The notes below the pieces were generated by a model that was not told the origin of the DNA, did not search any database, and was given only the letters and a program-made list of their open reading frames with translations. This document shows positions 32,800 through 46,067 of a stretch of DNA of 64,000 nt, piece after piece. Source of the DNA: Blasia pusilla (taxonomy: Eukaryota > Marchantiophyta > Marchantiopsida > Blasiales); NCBI GenBank assembly GCA_050084515.1, contig CM114273.1, forward strand, positions 1,116,001 to 1,180,000, in the 5' to 3' direction. Every line of letters starts with the position of its first letter. Positions within the stretch are counted from its first letter, which is position 1. The position numbers and the translations under genes are program-made.

Positions 32800-34081
32800 A
32801 TGTTGGGGATGACAAGGAGGTGTTCTTTGTGACACTATCTCCCACAGATCCTCAGTATGCCAATATGTCATACCTATTTAGGGTCAGGTGAAGGGTCTGT
32901 GGAAAGTTGCATACAGACATGTGCCGAAAGAAACTCAATTTGGATCATAATTTGAGACAACACATGGTTAGCCGGGATCACTTGGATGCCTCTGAGGTCA
33001 AGGAGGCTTCTTAAGAGATTGCATTGAGGTTAAGGAAGCAAGGAAGACCAAGGAAAGCAAATACCAAGGATCAACACCCATCACAGGGATCAATCCTGAA
33101 GTTCTTTATAGGAGATAAGTCCAATGCTGGGAGCTCTTTTGGGAAAGGTGGGTCAGATCCAACAATAGATCCAAGACTAAGTTTGCTTTATTGGGGATTG
33201 TGGGATGAAATGGTAAAGTGGAGAGGAGATCGGATGGATGTCAAGGTTGTTCTTGATGATGAAGAGGGAGGGGCCTTGAGGGATTGTGAGTTAACCTATT
33301 GTGCACAGGTTTACAATCCTACTTTAGAGTCTATAATGACCATTCATGGTTGTTTTAGACACAAGCAATGTGAAAGGTTATCTTACAATGGTGGCAGGTT
33401 TATGAACCTAACGTGTAGTAAATGTGAGTCAGTAAAGCGATTGGATGATTTCTGTGGTCGGGTGCACAGGGAAGCAGAAGCTTTAGTGCCAAGAGGAGCC
33501 AGAGATACCAGTGGGGGGATACAATTGGATTGTCTCACCAAGACAAAGCACGTTGCAAATTTAACTTCCAAGTTCAAAAAGCAACGATGGCTTATATCAC
33601 AGTATGCTGCCAAAGTAGATGCCTTGAGTACTAGGCGGAGGAAGCTAGAGGAATTGTTAGAAGTAGCTACAGATAGGAAGGATCTGAGATTTTTCCTCCT
33701 GAATATAGTGAATGGGCATAGGACTGGAGCATTTGGTGGCAAAGAAGGGTTATGGGATTTCATGACAGATGTTGCTAGAAATCTAACCAAGGCTGCCAAG
33801 GGTTTTAGGTACGCTAAGAGAACCAAAGTCATAGCCCAAGCAATGCTACAATTTGGTGGTAGGCAAGTGATCCAATGCTTTCAGAAGAACTTAGGTGGTC
33901 CAAGTCTAAAAACATTGAAGTGAGACAAAGCCAAGTTACCATCCTTCAGAGCTGGATTACCCAAAGAAATATTCGTGGAGGTTGGCATAATTTTGTCTGC
34001 ATCAAAGCAAAATTTTGGAATTGAAGGAGATGTCCCTGTAATATTTTCAAAGGATGAAACAAGGATTAAGGAGCGGCCTAG
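32800..34081 (+). pseudogene. Central exon: C2H2-like finger, AT-hook, PIP-box and conserved transposase-like region
   Basis: The longest uninterrupted block is 33024-33923 (299 codons). Just upstream the same frame shows a possible C2H2-like finger ending LRQHMVSRDH, with a stop near 33012. Residues 4-14 of the block, RKQGRPRKANT, have a GRP AT-hook-like core. Residues 21-28, QGSILKFF, fit the PCNA-binding PIP-box Q-x-x-I-x-x-F-F. Later come CELTYCAQVYNPTLESIM, LTCSKCESVKRL, FMTDVARNLTKAAKGFRYAK and FGGRQVIQCFQKNLGGPS. A stop at 33921-33923 is followed in frame by LPKEIFVEVGIILSASKQNF up to a GTGAGT donor at 34082. It resembles large uncharacterised transposase-like eukaryotic proteins; no established superfamily can be named. 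Confidence 0.55.
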
Positions 34082-34176
34082 GTGAGTGTTTGAGATTCAA
34101 TACAACAAATTATAAGCCACTAAACTATTTTTTTCCTTGTGAATACAACCTAACATTAAGGAGTCATGTCTGACAG
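34082..34176 (+). other. Predicted intron (95 bp)
   Basis: GTGAGTGT at 34082 and TCTGACAG ending at 34176. Joining the flanks gives the continuous frame DETRIKERPR then WEAKYGTLIGFYG. The joined frame supports genuine splicing in the ancestral gene. Confidence 0.65.
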
Positions 34177-36057
34177 ATGGGAGGCCAAGTATGGTACCCT
34201 GATTGGGTTTTATGGCCTAACGAGGCACACCAATGTTCATATGGAATGGAAGTACTGGTCCGGGAGGGTGATGAGGGCTATCACAAGGTTGTAAGTACTT
34301 TCCAAGGTTACTGTAAAGGCATGTATGCAAGAGTTGTCATTGTAAATCCTCTTCATGAGTCTATGCCTAAATTGGCCATATGTGTTACTGCCATGTGTAA
34401 GAAGTTCACTGCAGAGTGGGTGAGACAATAGTGGGTGCAGTTGAAAGCAACGTGGGATGAATATTGTTGGCTTAATGTCGGGTTGTTATTAGGACATGCC
34501 AATGATGGGGATACTTATCTTAGAAAACTAATGATGGAGGATTTTAGGGGTGTTAACTCTACAGCACCTAGGTATAGTGTGGGGTGGGAAGGATGGCAAT
34601 ATTCTGTCTCTATTCTTCCTAATGGCGATGTGTATGGCTTTGGAGACCAAGACGCACCTCACAATGGGAAGAAAGCAATTAATCCATTGGATAGATGCTC
34701 AACTACTTGTGTCCTTGGAAATCAACACGCATCTCTATCATATGTGAAAAATGTCTATAACCACTACAAAATTCATGAGCATGGCTTCAAGTGGGATGGT
34801 GTGAATAGGATTGATAGGAAAAATTGGGTTGGGCCTCAACAAATTGCTTCAAAGAGAGTGCAAGCTTGTTTGCACGATATGTTTGAGAGAATGGATGTTT
34901 GCCATGACAAAAGTCTAGGGACCCAACTATACTTGGAGGTTTATGGTAATTACATTGATATTTTCTTCTCACGTAAGCATGACTTGAGGAGTTATGTAGT
35001 TTTGGCATCTAAAGTGTCGTGGTTCTTTCGACTCTGGAGACTTTGGCTGAGACATGGTGATCATTCTGTGATACGGAGTGTAGGATCTATGACAGCGAAG
35101 AACATAATATCAGTGCAAGCTTTCCATGATATCAACATATCTTGCCATTTTATTGTATTATAAATGTGTGCTTTCTGTGACAAGTATCCATATTTACAAG
35201 TTCCATTTCACCTCCTAGGATCTGATTGTTGTGAGATCTTCTTCAGCAAGGTAGGTGGAATGAGTGGCCATGAACAGAACTATGATTTTGGGTCTTTGTT
35301 GGATAGTGCAGTGGGATTGAATAGAGTGGCTGGCTTAGAATTTGGACTAGAAGGATTAAATATTGGCCGGTCTCACCCAAAGCAAGATCACGTGTGGGGA
35401 AATCTCCATCTGTTAGGTATAGGAAAAGATGCTCCTAACCTGTTTGACTATTCATTAATTCAGACTAATGAGCTGAGTTCATGTCCTTAAAAAGGGTTTG
35501 GATGAAGCAAAATCAATATTGAGCAGGTTGAGTATGTCTCCTAGGCCTTGTTGCCTATAGGTCAGAGGCGATGGTGGTTGCACCCACAAGATGTGGAGGC
35601 AGAAACGTGGCCTGATTCTGCTGTTATAAATGAGGCAGTTGCATGTGATGACTCTGAGGATTTTTTAGAATATAGACCAACAACAGGCCCTTGCCCACCC
35701 AAGGAGTCTAGTGTTGATGAAACAAAAGTTAATGACCCAATGTAGAGGGATTTCAATAGTCTTGATGCTTGGGAAAGTGATGCACCAACCTTTGTTGAAT
35801 CTAGAGTGATTGGTGAGGACTTGGCCGAGGATACAGATAACAACCCATCCATAGAGACAGAAACATTGGGACATGAGGTAAGGCATGTATTCAATATTGA
35901 TCTTTTGGACCGGCCTGTCCCAAAAGATGGACAAACAGGCAGTGTTTGTCAAATATTGTGCAATTGGTATCGGCGCACACGTAAGAGCAACACCTTGTTC
36001 ACTATGATGCATGTGATGGCCAATATATTGACATTGAAATGGTGTTTTCAAATGTGA
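34177..36057 (+). pseudogene. C-terminal exon of the transposase-like gene
   Basis: After a frameshift near 34211 one frame runs to 36057 with stops at 34429, 35161, near 35488, near 35543 and at 35743. Blocks include EGYHKVVSTFQGYCKGMYAR, WDEYCWLNVGLLLGHANDGD, WEGWQYSVSILPNGDVYGFG, QDAPHNGKKAINPLD, LDLRSYVVLASKVSWFF-like text near 34981, GSDCCEIFFSKVGGMSGHEQ and GLEGLNIGRSHPKQDHVW. The conserved Asp/His-rich blocks (HANDGD, QDAPHNGKK) could be catalytic, but that is inference. No terminal inverted repeats were found around the gene. Confidence 0.5.
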
Positions 36058-36237
36058 GCTTGTCCATGAAGCCAAGTCTTACATCGAGGATAGATGAATT
36101 GGATAACGGTGATTTACAAGTGGTCAATGATTACATCCGCTGCGTGTCGTCTTTTGCCAAGTGATGTGCATGTTATAGTGTGAAGTCATTTTTTGAGTTT
36201 ATGAAAGGCTAGTTTTGGGAGGGGATAGGTTAGGGGG

Positions 36238-36296
36238 ATGACGGTGTGGCCATATGAGCATCCTGCCCATACTGAGGTTCAATTCCTCTCCGTCAT
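36238..36296 (+). tRNA. tRNA-like 59-nt sequence (SINE head or tRNA pseudogene)
   Basis: A 7-bp acceptor-like stem ATGACGG / CCGTCAT closes the segment. A T-arm GAGG-TTCAATT-CCTC contains the B-box GGTTCAATTCC. An A-box-like TGGCCATATGAG is present. It is about 15 nt shorter than a normal tRNA and no proper anticodon arm is visible. Confidence 0.35.
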
Positions 36297-36299
36297 AGG

Positions 36300-36989
36300 T
36301 GTCAAAGTAATGGGGAAAGTGGAAGTTGCACTAAATATTGAATCAGTGGAAACATGAAGATAATTCCACCTAAAATATCATTACTATGTTCGACAGTGGC
36401 TTGGGTATTGCTGAAGGCTTTTAATAGTCTGTTTTCAAGTGCAAGAACACAAGACCGCCACTCGAAGGGGTACTTATCTTTACTTTCAAGCCCCTAAACA
36501 AATCAAGGATACAAATTTACTTAACAAAATATAGGGTACATAATTTTTTAAAATGCGTGGATTTAAAGTAAGTAAGGGGGAGGAAAAAAAATTTCACTTA
36601 TAAGTTAGGGGTTTTCGACCCCAAAACGTCGTAGGTAATGTAGGAGATATACATAGAGTGTCCCCCCCGAGCTTTGAAGTCCTTCAAAATAAATATTTTG
36701 AAGAATAGAAAATCAATGGTTTAAATTTTTTTTTAAATATCAATATGAAAAAATATTAGATAATCTATGATAATACTTAAATTATTCATAATATAATCCA
36801 ATATGGTATTTTATTGGATTAAATAAAATCTATAAATAATCTAATGGTGAAAAAAGTTGATAATTGGAAAATTTTAAATATTTTGTAAAGTTACGACCTA
36901 ATGCCAATTAAGAAAATTAGATTCATTTATTTGTATATTACTAGGTTGATATCTCTTGATCCTAAATTTTTAATTTTGAAAATAGTCAT
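36300..36989. other. AT-rich, no recognisable feature
   Basis: No gene motif or clear repeat; a short C-run lies near 36661. Confidence 0.4.
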
Positions 36990-37780
36990 GACGTAAGATG
37001 AACATAAAAATGCAAACTAACTTTGAAAAATTTTCCCTTAAAGTCCTCTCTTTCTCTTTCTTCCTTCATTTTTATCCTTCTCTAAAAAAGGAGTGTATAA
37101 ATCATGCAACTTTGTCACAACATGCACTTGGGTCTTAAGAACATGACTAAAAAGATCTTAAAATTATCATCCAAAGAGAGAATTAAAAATCATAAACTTT
37201 CAATTTGATATCTTAATTCTTGTTTCATCATGGAAGAGTAAATAAAAGATTTGAACCGTTGAAATAAGAAGGTCTTCCCAACATCACATCCTCAAAATTT
37301 TAGCTTAGTCCAATGGTGGAAACCAATGATGTTCCAAGTTGAATACGAAAATGTTAAGAACACTTGAAACATTTCCGCTTAAAGTCCTACTCTTTCTCAT
37401 CCTTTCTTATTTTTGTACCCTTCTCTCCAACCACGAGTTCATAAATCATGCCATTTAATTCCAGTATGCATTTTGGTCTTAGGGTCCAAGGTGGAAAAGA
37501 AATTATTGAAATAACCACTTAAGAAGGAAAAAATCATAAATCCTGAATTTGGTCTCCTAATGATGATTTCATCATAGAACAATATTAAATAGAATATCTA
37601 ACTTGATGAAGTGGAAGAACACATTCCCAAAATCCACTCCTCCAAGTTTCAGCTCAATCCAATGGGGGCAACTAATGATGCTTTCAGATGAACAAGAAAT
37701 TACAAAGACTTGTGACATTTCCACTCAAAGACATTGGTCATCACCACCATTAATCTTCCTCATTTATTGATCCATCCCTC
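36990..37780. repeat. Second array of the ~347-bp tandem repeat
   Basis: CAATGGTGGAAACCAATGATG-like text at 37312 and its counterpart at 37659 are 347 bp apart. CCTTCTCTCCAACCA and ATAAATCATGC elements match the 8995-10205 units. The copies are more diverged than in that array. Confidence 0.7.
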
Positions 37781-39361
37781 AAAATTTCTAGAAATTTAAA
37801 TACTAGATCATACAAACAATATCATATCTATACTTTAAGATAATTGAGAATTTCAAATTTTAATGAGGAATATGGGCATTTCCCCACTAAATAAGTGCGG
37901 CATATCACTAGAAGAAAATTTTGGTTTGTTGGACAAAGAATGATTTATGCACAAAATGACAAAGTATAATTATATCGATGGTCATTTTCTATGACTTAGA
38001 AAACTGAATAATCTAATGACTCAAATAGTATTTGGAATGACTAAGTCATTCAAAAGTCATACCCATGACTAGTTTAGTAATCCAAATCATTTTTTCACAC
38101 ATGTGTATTAGAATTTTTTTTGGAGAACTGTATATTTATATATATACATATACAACCAAGCCTCATAAGAACCATCCCTAGGAGGTATAATGAAGAGGGA
38201 TATTTTTTAATTAAATTACAATAAAAAAACAAAACAAAATAAATAAATGACTAAAATATGATTTCCTTGGATAAGAAAGGAATCCACAAAATATTTTGAA
38301 TTTTCTATCATTTTTTAGGAAAATCAGGAATATGGTATAATTCCAATACATAAGCATAAAAATAATATTGTAATTGAATTTTTTCATAAACAAATATTAA
38401 AAATAATAAAAAATTAACCATTATATTAGAGAAAAAATTAAATCTATGAGAGTAAAAGATGGACTCCTAAAAATATGTAATAAAAATCATTAATAGTAAT
38501 TGGTGAATTTTAAAATAAATTTTTATAGAAGGCATTACAATTGAAATATCAAAAACTTGATGAAAATGAATATCATGCATAAATAATTAGGAAATGATAG
38601 TATCATGTAATTGGAAAAAAAATGATATAAATGTAAATGAATATCATGATGTTTTTTTTCCATTTAACTCGAAAAAAAACCCTAAACATAAAAAAAAAAC
38701 ATAGGCCTAGAAAAATTACTGAAACAAAAAAATAATAGAATATATCTTCACATGGTGATAATTAAAGAAATCCTTGTGGTATATTTATTTATTATTTAAA
38801 TATAATTAAAATTTCTTAAATTTTCATTTATGCATTTTTTGAAATGACCAAAAAATAATAATAACGATTTTGGTAGAGTATGTGGCAATCTAGGAGGGGG
38901 CGAGGGCTCCAAGGTAATAGACGTCCGGCGCCAACGAAGAGAGGTATGGGAGAGAGCGGCAACTAGAAGGGCGTAGGGGCTTGAGCAAACACATGCTACG
39001 GCAACTAGGAGTGCGTAGGGACTCGAGCAAACACAAGCGAGTGGCGGGAGAGAGGGACAGAAGGGTGTGTACCCTTGTTTTGTAAGAGTGAAAGGAGAGT
39101 GATCAGGGCAAAATGCGAGTTGGGTGTATGATCCCAATCGTATCAAAGTTCAGAAATCAGGAGACATTAAACGAGAGCTAGAGTGTATGTGGGCAAGGTT
39201 ATAAAGAGATAAGTGCTTCCACTTCTAGGTCCGCAGTTTGAGAAGGTATTGAGTTTGTGTTGAGTTTGTAATAACTCCTACATGGGAGTGGAAATGTAAC
39301 CACAATATGTGGGCTTGGTGGCTTAGAGCGGCACTAGGGAGAGAGCGGGATTTAAGGTATG

Positions 39362-39592
<231 letters not shown>

Positions 39593-40353
39593 TGGGTTTT
39601 CAGATTTGTAGATTTTCCACGTTGCCCCCTGCTTTGAATGCATTTTCAGATTGTTGCAACATTTCACCAGCCTCCTACAGTGTAGCTTTCGATTTGGGAG
39701 CAATGATTTCTGCCAAACACAAGGGCAAAGAGGGGATGGAAAACTAGGGAACTAGTTTCTGATCACCTTGCAAGGAACTGTGTGGGGTTTACCAATCTTG
39801 TTACCCCAATATCCTTGTCTCAATTTAATGCATTGCAAGAAATTTATTAGTGTGTCAAGAGAGCCATCTGCCAACATGTACGAACAGATATCTCCCCTGT
39901 GACTTCACCATCGTAGACGTGTGTAGTGAAGTTGTGTTGTGAATAAATACATGTGAGAGAGATAGAGAGAGAGAGTGAGTGAGTAAGAAGTCGTCGGCTT
40001 AAAGAATCTAAACTCTAGTGACAACTGGGACACATCTGTATTTCCATGACATGATATAGAAATGATATATTTTCCAGGGGATCGGCATTTCAAACCAGAC
40101 AGAGAGCAAAAAGGAGGTCTAATAAGGTCCTCCTAATGTAGGTGGTCTTCTCTAGCTTTCACATACCTATGTAAGACTTGAGGGACGTGGATATGGTTTT
40201 TTTGAGCCAAGAAATCGGCAACCATAAGAGAGACAAAAACGTAATGAAGTATGTTTGTCATAGCCTTACCGTGAGAGAAATTGGAATTTATTGTCACGGA
40301 TGGTCGTCTTTATTGCATTTTCCCTACATCACAGGGAGGTACAATCTGAGTTG

Positions 40354-40537
<184 letters not shown>

Positions 40538-41097
40538 AGAGTCGCTAAGAAGCATCAATTTCTTGGGCACCAATTCCAGTCTCTCTTTCCTAGTATCTCT
40601 CTCTCTCTAGGGTGGCGTCCATGTCTTGAGCTGGTATTGCTCGATCTTTACTCAACCCTTGTCTCACTCTTACATTCACTCACTTAGAGCAAGAGATAAC
40701 ATCTACTCACCAATCTATTAAATTAGGATGGAGGAGTAAAAGTTGTTTGGATGGCATCTACCTCATCTCTTTTTAGATCTCTTTTTAGATTACATTCTGC
40801 GTAGGCTCCGCAGCCTACCATTTGAGGTGAAGGTGAAGATAATTCATAGGTGTCGGCCTATTGGTATTTTTGATAGAATTATGGTGTTGCCTGAACCAAG
40901 ATACTAGGATTATGTTTTCTTTTTTTCCATGGAAATGTGAAAATTGTGAATACGAGTGCGTTTGTGTTTTTATTCTTATGTTGCCTACCCCAACTAGATG
41001 GGGCTTGTGAGCTTTTCAAAGTATTTACTAATATGTGGATGGACCTACACCGAGGTAATGATTATGTTTTAGTTTATCAATTTGTTTCAATGTTGCT

Positions 41098-41415
41098 ATG
41101 TTGATAAGTAACTTCCTTATTGAAATGGCATGTATGCAGTTGCGATGCGATTGGGAAAAGAAGTACATCTTACACAACCAAAACTCAGCCGAAATATTAT
41201 GGGTCATGAGTAGTTTCAGGCTTGAGTGGGCGCAGCTCCATGGAAAGGATATTGACCGTGGTTTGGTTACAGTGGTCTTGAAGGATACGACGCAACCAGA
41301 TTACCAACTATGGGAGCCAAATACAATGGATGAACCTCCTCAACTCACACTTGGAGATGCAGTTGGAAATTCAATTATTTGGTCGGAGTTGAACTTAAAG
41401 AAGCTCGTGCATTAG
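41098..41415 (+). pseudogene. Transposon-associated coding scrap within the CACTA element
   Basis: The 105-codon frame contains QLHGKDIDRGLVTVVLKDTT and LTLGDAVGNSIIWSELNLKK. The motif LGDAVG-x-x-I-x-W resembles the segment LG-AVG-(F/Y)-x-W found in plant En/Spm-associated proteins. It may be a 3' exon of a deleted element gene. Confidence rests on this motif and the position inside a CACTA element. Confidence 0.4.
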
Positions 41416-42645
41416 GATTTTTGATACTTATGATTTCCAAATGACCTTGTTTCAGGAATATAACACTGATTACATATAGTGTTTGATTCAAATTTTGTAA
41501 AATATGGGATTCACTCATTTGTTCTTGGTGTTTTTTCTATATTCTGCAATAAGTGACAATGGTACACAAAGACTCTTGTATTTTGTGGTAGTATAAACTA
41601 GATAAAGAATAGATGATAGATGCATCTTCAATAAGAAGAAACAGTCCCTAACTAGGACTTACATAAGTTAGCTAATTGTTTAGAAAACCTGAGGATCACA
41701 TAGATTCGGAATCTAATAAACCACACAGGCACCCACTATTCTGTGCAGTCATAAACTATATCTGGTGCTATCATAAATTGTGTCGTAGTCATAAAGTATT
41801 TCTGGTGCAGTCATAAACTATATCTGGTACAATCATAAATTGTGTCGTAGTCATAAAGTATATCTGGTGCAGTCATAAATTATGACTAATAGAGTCATCT
41901 ACAAGACTAAAAGAACTCAAATTGAGATGCCTTGATCAAATACAATAATTAATATGACTAATATAGTCGTGTAAACAACAATAATTTAAAATGACTCACC
42001 ACTATTTCTTTCGAATATAAAAAAAAAGGAATCACTACCAGAGTCATTCTATATGACTGGCCGAGTCATTACCTTATATCTATGACTCTTAGAGCTATGT
42101 AAAATGACACTTGTAGTAATATATAATGACTCGCTTAGTCATAAATACAAATGACTTAATCATTTTATATGATTGAGTCATTAAAGCCACGTGTCAATAC
42201 ATAATTTGATGATATTATTACACGAGGAATTTCTTGATTATTTAATTAAAATTATTCATTAATATATGGTTACACGTGATCATATCTAATAGGGTGTTCA
42301 AATCCTAGTCACTATGCCACATCATTTGATGATTTGTAAAGTGGATTTATGACTTAGTCATTTCAAACACGTGTCAATCTAAGAGACAAAACTAAAATTT
42401 TCATGCCATATCAGGTGACGACGTGGTACTATGACAACGTCTCACCTGTGAAATCCTAGTTATAAATCAATAATTGAGTAAGTAAGGAGTCAATCATTTA
42501 CCTTCTGGGTGTTCCGAGTCATTTCCTGTAAATGACTTGGCTTATATGACTTTATTGGTTATGAGTCATAGTGAGTCATTTACCATGAAGAATGACTCGA
42601 CCTAGTCATATATTAGAGTAATAGAAACCCAAATTTCTTCTAGTG

Positions 42646-42796
42646 TATAACTTCTTTATGACTAAAGAATGTTGCTTACTAATTGGGTCATAAGAAAATG
42701 ACTCGATGAATAGCACAAACTTTTAGTCATAATTTACGTTATTCTTTTGGGAAGTCATTTAAAGTTTTTCATAAAAATAATAAATTTCTTCTAGTG
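42646..42796. repeat. Second CACTA right end, 151 bp
   Basis: Contains GACT/AGTCAT motifs and ends TAAATTTCTTCTAGTG at 42796, the same terminus as 42645. It suggests a nested insertion into, or a tandem end duplication of, an older relative. Confidence 0.6.
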
Positions 42797-44639
42797 ATTT
42801 CCACCATCCCTGATCCCCCCCTATCATAGGACTACTAAGATCCATGGCCTTCTTCTTACTCCTTTAAGCCTCATCCTCGTCTTTAGCCCTGCGAATCACT
42901 ACCACAATAATTTCCCACTAACCGTGGCCTATTTGGTGGTTTATTCTAACTCTAGATTGTAGAGTTCAACCTCTACTCTTCCTTGCCTCACCATGAAGCA
43001 CAAATAACCTTGAGATTTGTAAGTGGAAGTCTTGGGTTAAGTCTCAAAGATGCAACAACCAGTTGCATGTTCCCAAGGTAGTTGAGAAGTTGTCAAGCAC
43101 TAATCAATTTTGGGTCTTCTAAGGTGCATATCATCTCCTTAGGAAGCCTCTTTCCAAAGCCTTGACTCATCTTCCCAAGCCACTTGCCTCAACTAGCGTG
43201 TGTCAATTATTTCCTCAACATGGGTCCCAAATGGTTGCTTAGCTTATACTTAAACCATAGCCAAACATGTATCATGCTTAATCCCTTATTTATGGACTTA
43301 GGCGGTTAGGGAGGGAGAGATTCCTCTCCTATAGTTACTTCAAGGGTTCTTCAAGGGAACCTCACCTCTTCCATTATCCACCTTGGCCCAAGCCCTTTAT
43401 TTTGACCTACAACACAAATGTGGCTTGTAACCCGCATATTTGCATTTGACTAGTTTCCCCTCAAGATGGCTTGGCAGAGTCATCTTGCAAATTCTATGAT
43501 TTCTAACTTCCCAAATGCATCTTAGAGCATGGACTTGCATTTCCTATGTCTTATGGCTAGCATGCATCTTGACTCCCACTATTTGACATCTCATGGTTGT
43601 CTTGCCGCCCTTCTTAACTACTATCATGTTCCAACGATGATTTGGTAATTGCTGATTGGGCATGTTAGAGCCAATTGAGTGTTGGAAGAGGGGATGGTTT
43701 TGAGAACCCTTGATCAAGATGATTTTGGGACATGGTATGGACCGTACGACAACTATACAAGCACCAATCTCATTCTCCAACTTATACTTTGGAGAATATG
43801 CAGATATTGGAAGATTCTCGTCCATAGGGAATGTTGAATGTATATTAGGTTGGTGCATAATCCAATAATGTTTTTGAACAGAATGAGTGTAGGATCACAA
43901 ACATACCGTTTGTACCTCTCATGGACCAACTTACTACCACACAAGGTTTAGAGGAGGACTATGAGAGTTGAGTGTCCCTCCTACTTGATGGTGGATTCCA
44001 TTTTGGATCTAGGCCATTCATAAGAGGCAGTAAGGCATGATGACAAACCTCTGTTTATTGTAGTCAACAAGATTGGCATGCTAAAAGAAATCCTTCCCAC
44101 ATTTGTAAGTTTTTCATATTGTGCATATTAGACCTAGGAGGGTTGGCTTGGGTTGAGATGATCAAGCATATCATTTGGTGGAGCGTAATTCCGATGAACG
44201 AGAATGCAAAAGAAAACTCCCTACAAGTATGATGGAAATACTATCATTGTTTGAGGCGTCCCCATAACATGTTCAAGGTTAGGCGCTGAATCCAAATTTC
44301 TTAACATGAATTTCCAACCTAGGAGTAGTTGAGCAATATCTGATGCGATTCCTATAGATCACCTTCGCTACCCTTGTTGGCTCTATGCCTACCAAGGTAG
44401 TATATGCAGTGTCTAGGGCCAAGATTAGGGAAGATTGAGAGATAGTGCGAGTTGCACGTGCCACAAAAGCGGTGCGGGCTCGGCCAACCTGAGTCTACGC
44501 TACGGGCTAGGCGGGCTTAAGGGCATGCTCGGGTGTGAGCCACAAGTACGCAAGCCCACACGGACATGTTTGTTCTAGGAACAGATATAAGTCTATGGAA
44601 ATGGACATATCCGTGGACACTGACTTTGTCCGTGTGCAA
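42797..44639. other. No recognisable gene
   Basis: Short open frames on both strands lack motifs. GTCCGTGTGCAACCATGG near 44630 has relatives near 51030 (TTGTCCATATGCAACC) and 55590, so a low-copy repeat is likely. Confidence 0.4.
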
Positions 44640-44884
44640 CCATGGAGGATCCATTTTCCATAGTTATGCTTGCCAAGAAGGATTTTTATGACAACTTGAT
44701 GGATAGGCGGATGTATGGAAATTATCAGCCTATCAATTAGCAAAAAAATTCCAATAGATATGGAATATCTATCCCCCATGGGATCTTTGATGCTAGCGGA
44801 AGTACAAAGGTATTCAATTCATTAGATCTTCGAGTCAAATACTATCAACTATGTATTAGAGTGAAGTATAAGGGAAAAAATGAA

Positions 44885-45305
44885 TAGATCACTAAAATAT
44901 ATAACGAATCTTGAAGAATCAAAGTTTCCTAGTCCATCTATGCACTTAAAATAGAGCTCAGATAAAACTTAAACATGGAGAAAACTCGACATACGAGAAA
45001 TCAACTACTGCAGCGGCTTTACAATTATTTGACTACTTGAAAAATAAGGGTTTTTGGACCTATTTTCTTTTATTTTATAAATCAAAAATTTTTGCAACAA
45101 GATGCCTCCTACCTTGATGCAAAATATAATTAGATCAACCTTAGATGCTTATGCATAAACTATCTATGTAATATTACTATGACTCATTTGATGTACATAT
45201 TAGAATAATTAATCTAAGCTTCTCTTCATATAATGGGGGTTTTTAGATAAATAATGCATAACCAGAAGTGAGTGTTGAGAGTCCAACATGGAAAACATGT
45301 AGATG
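44885..45305. repeat. Dispersed repeat, copy 2, inserted in element 4
   Basis: Shares ACTCGACATACGAGAA, GCAGCGGCTTTACAATTATTTG-type text and AATCTAAGCTTCTC with copy 1 (7940-8280). RT homology of element 4 stops at its left edge and resumes at its right edge. Confidence 0.65.
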
Positions 45306-46014
45306 TGGCAATATGGAACATTGGTCCTCATAGGAAGGATTGTTCGTATTAGTGGCGATCCTTACCATTTGGGTTAAAGAATGCTTTGACAAAGTTTAAG
45401 AGGATCATGGACAAAAGCTTGACAAGTTTAGAGTTTTCTAGGTGGTACATCAGTGAAATTATAGTCTTGATAAGCATCTGTGATATTTTTCAAACGTGTT
45501 ATGAAAATTACAACTATATGGGTGGAAGCTATATTTAGAAAATTGTAAGTTCTTCTTTGATTGGATTGAGTATTTGGGCCACACGATGCATCAAGTGGAT
45601 TGGGTGTTCAACATAGAAAGGTGGAGATTATCTCATGCATCCCACACCCTATAGATGTAAGTTGAGTCTGCATGTTAAGAGCATTGGAAAACTTTTACAA
45701 AATGATTACGTGAAAAGCTATGTACTGACCTTGCTAACAAAAGTGGACCATGAGGGATAGTGGGGAAATAAGGAGGAGAGAGCATTTCAGTTGCTTAAGG
45801 AAAAATTGACGTTTGCACCTAACTTGAAGAGACTTATCATGGGGCATAATTTCCAAATTGGAGTATGCTAGATCTTGGGATGGTGCTCACTTAGTATGAT
45901 GATGAGGGTAGAGAATATTTAGCACTCTATGCTAGCCTCTTGAGCAATGCTACAAAGGGAGAGTATAACATGTATGAGGATATTACCTTCATATTACAAT
46001 TATAACTCAAACTA

Positions 46015-46067
46015 CAACCTGTACTACAACTAAGAGCTTACTAAGTTCTTAGTTGTAGTACGGGTTG
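46015..46067. repeat. 25-bp near-perfect inverted repeat with 3-nt loop inside element 4
   Basis: Left arm 46015-46039, loop ACT, right arm 46043-46067, with 23 of 25 positions paired. The right arm corresponds to RNase H sequence of the element (CGGGTTGTC), so the left arm looks like a local inverted copy of it. Confidence 0.85.
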
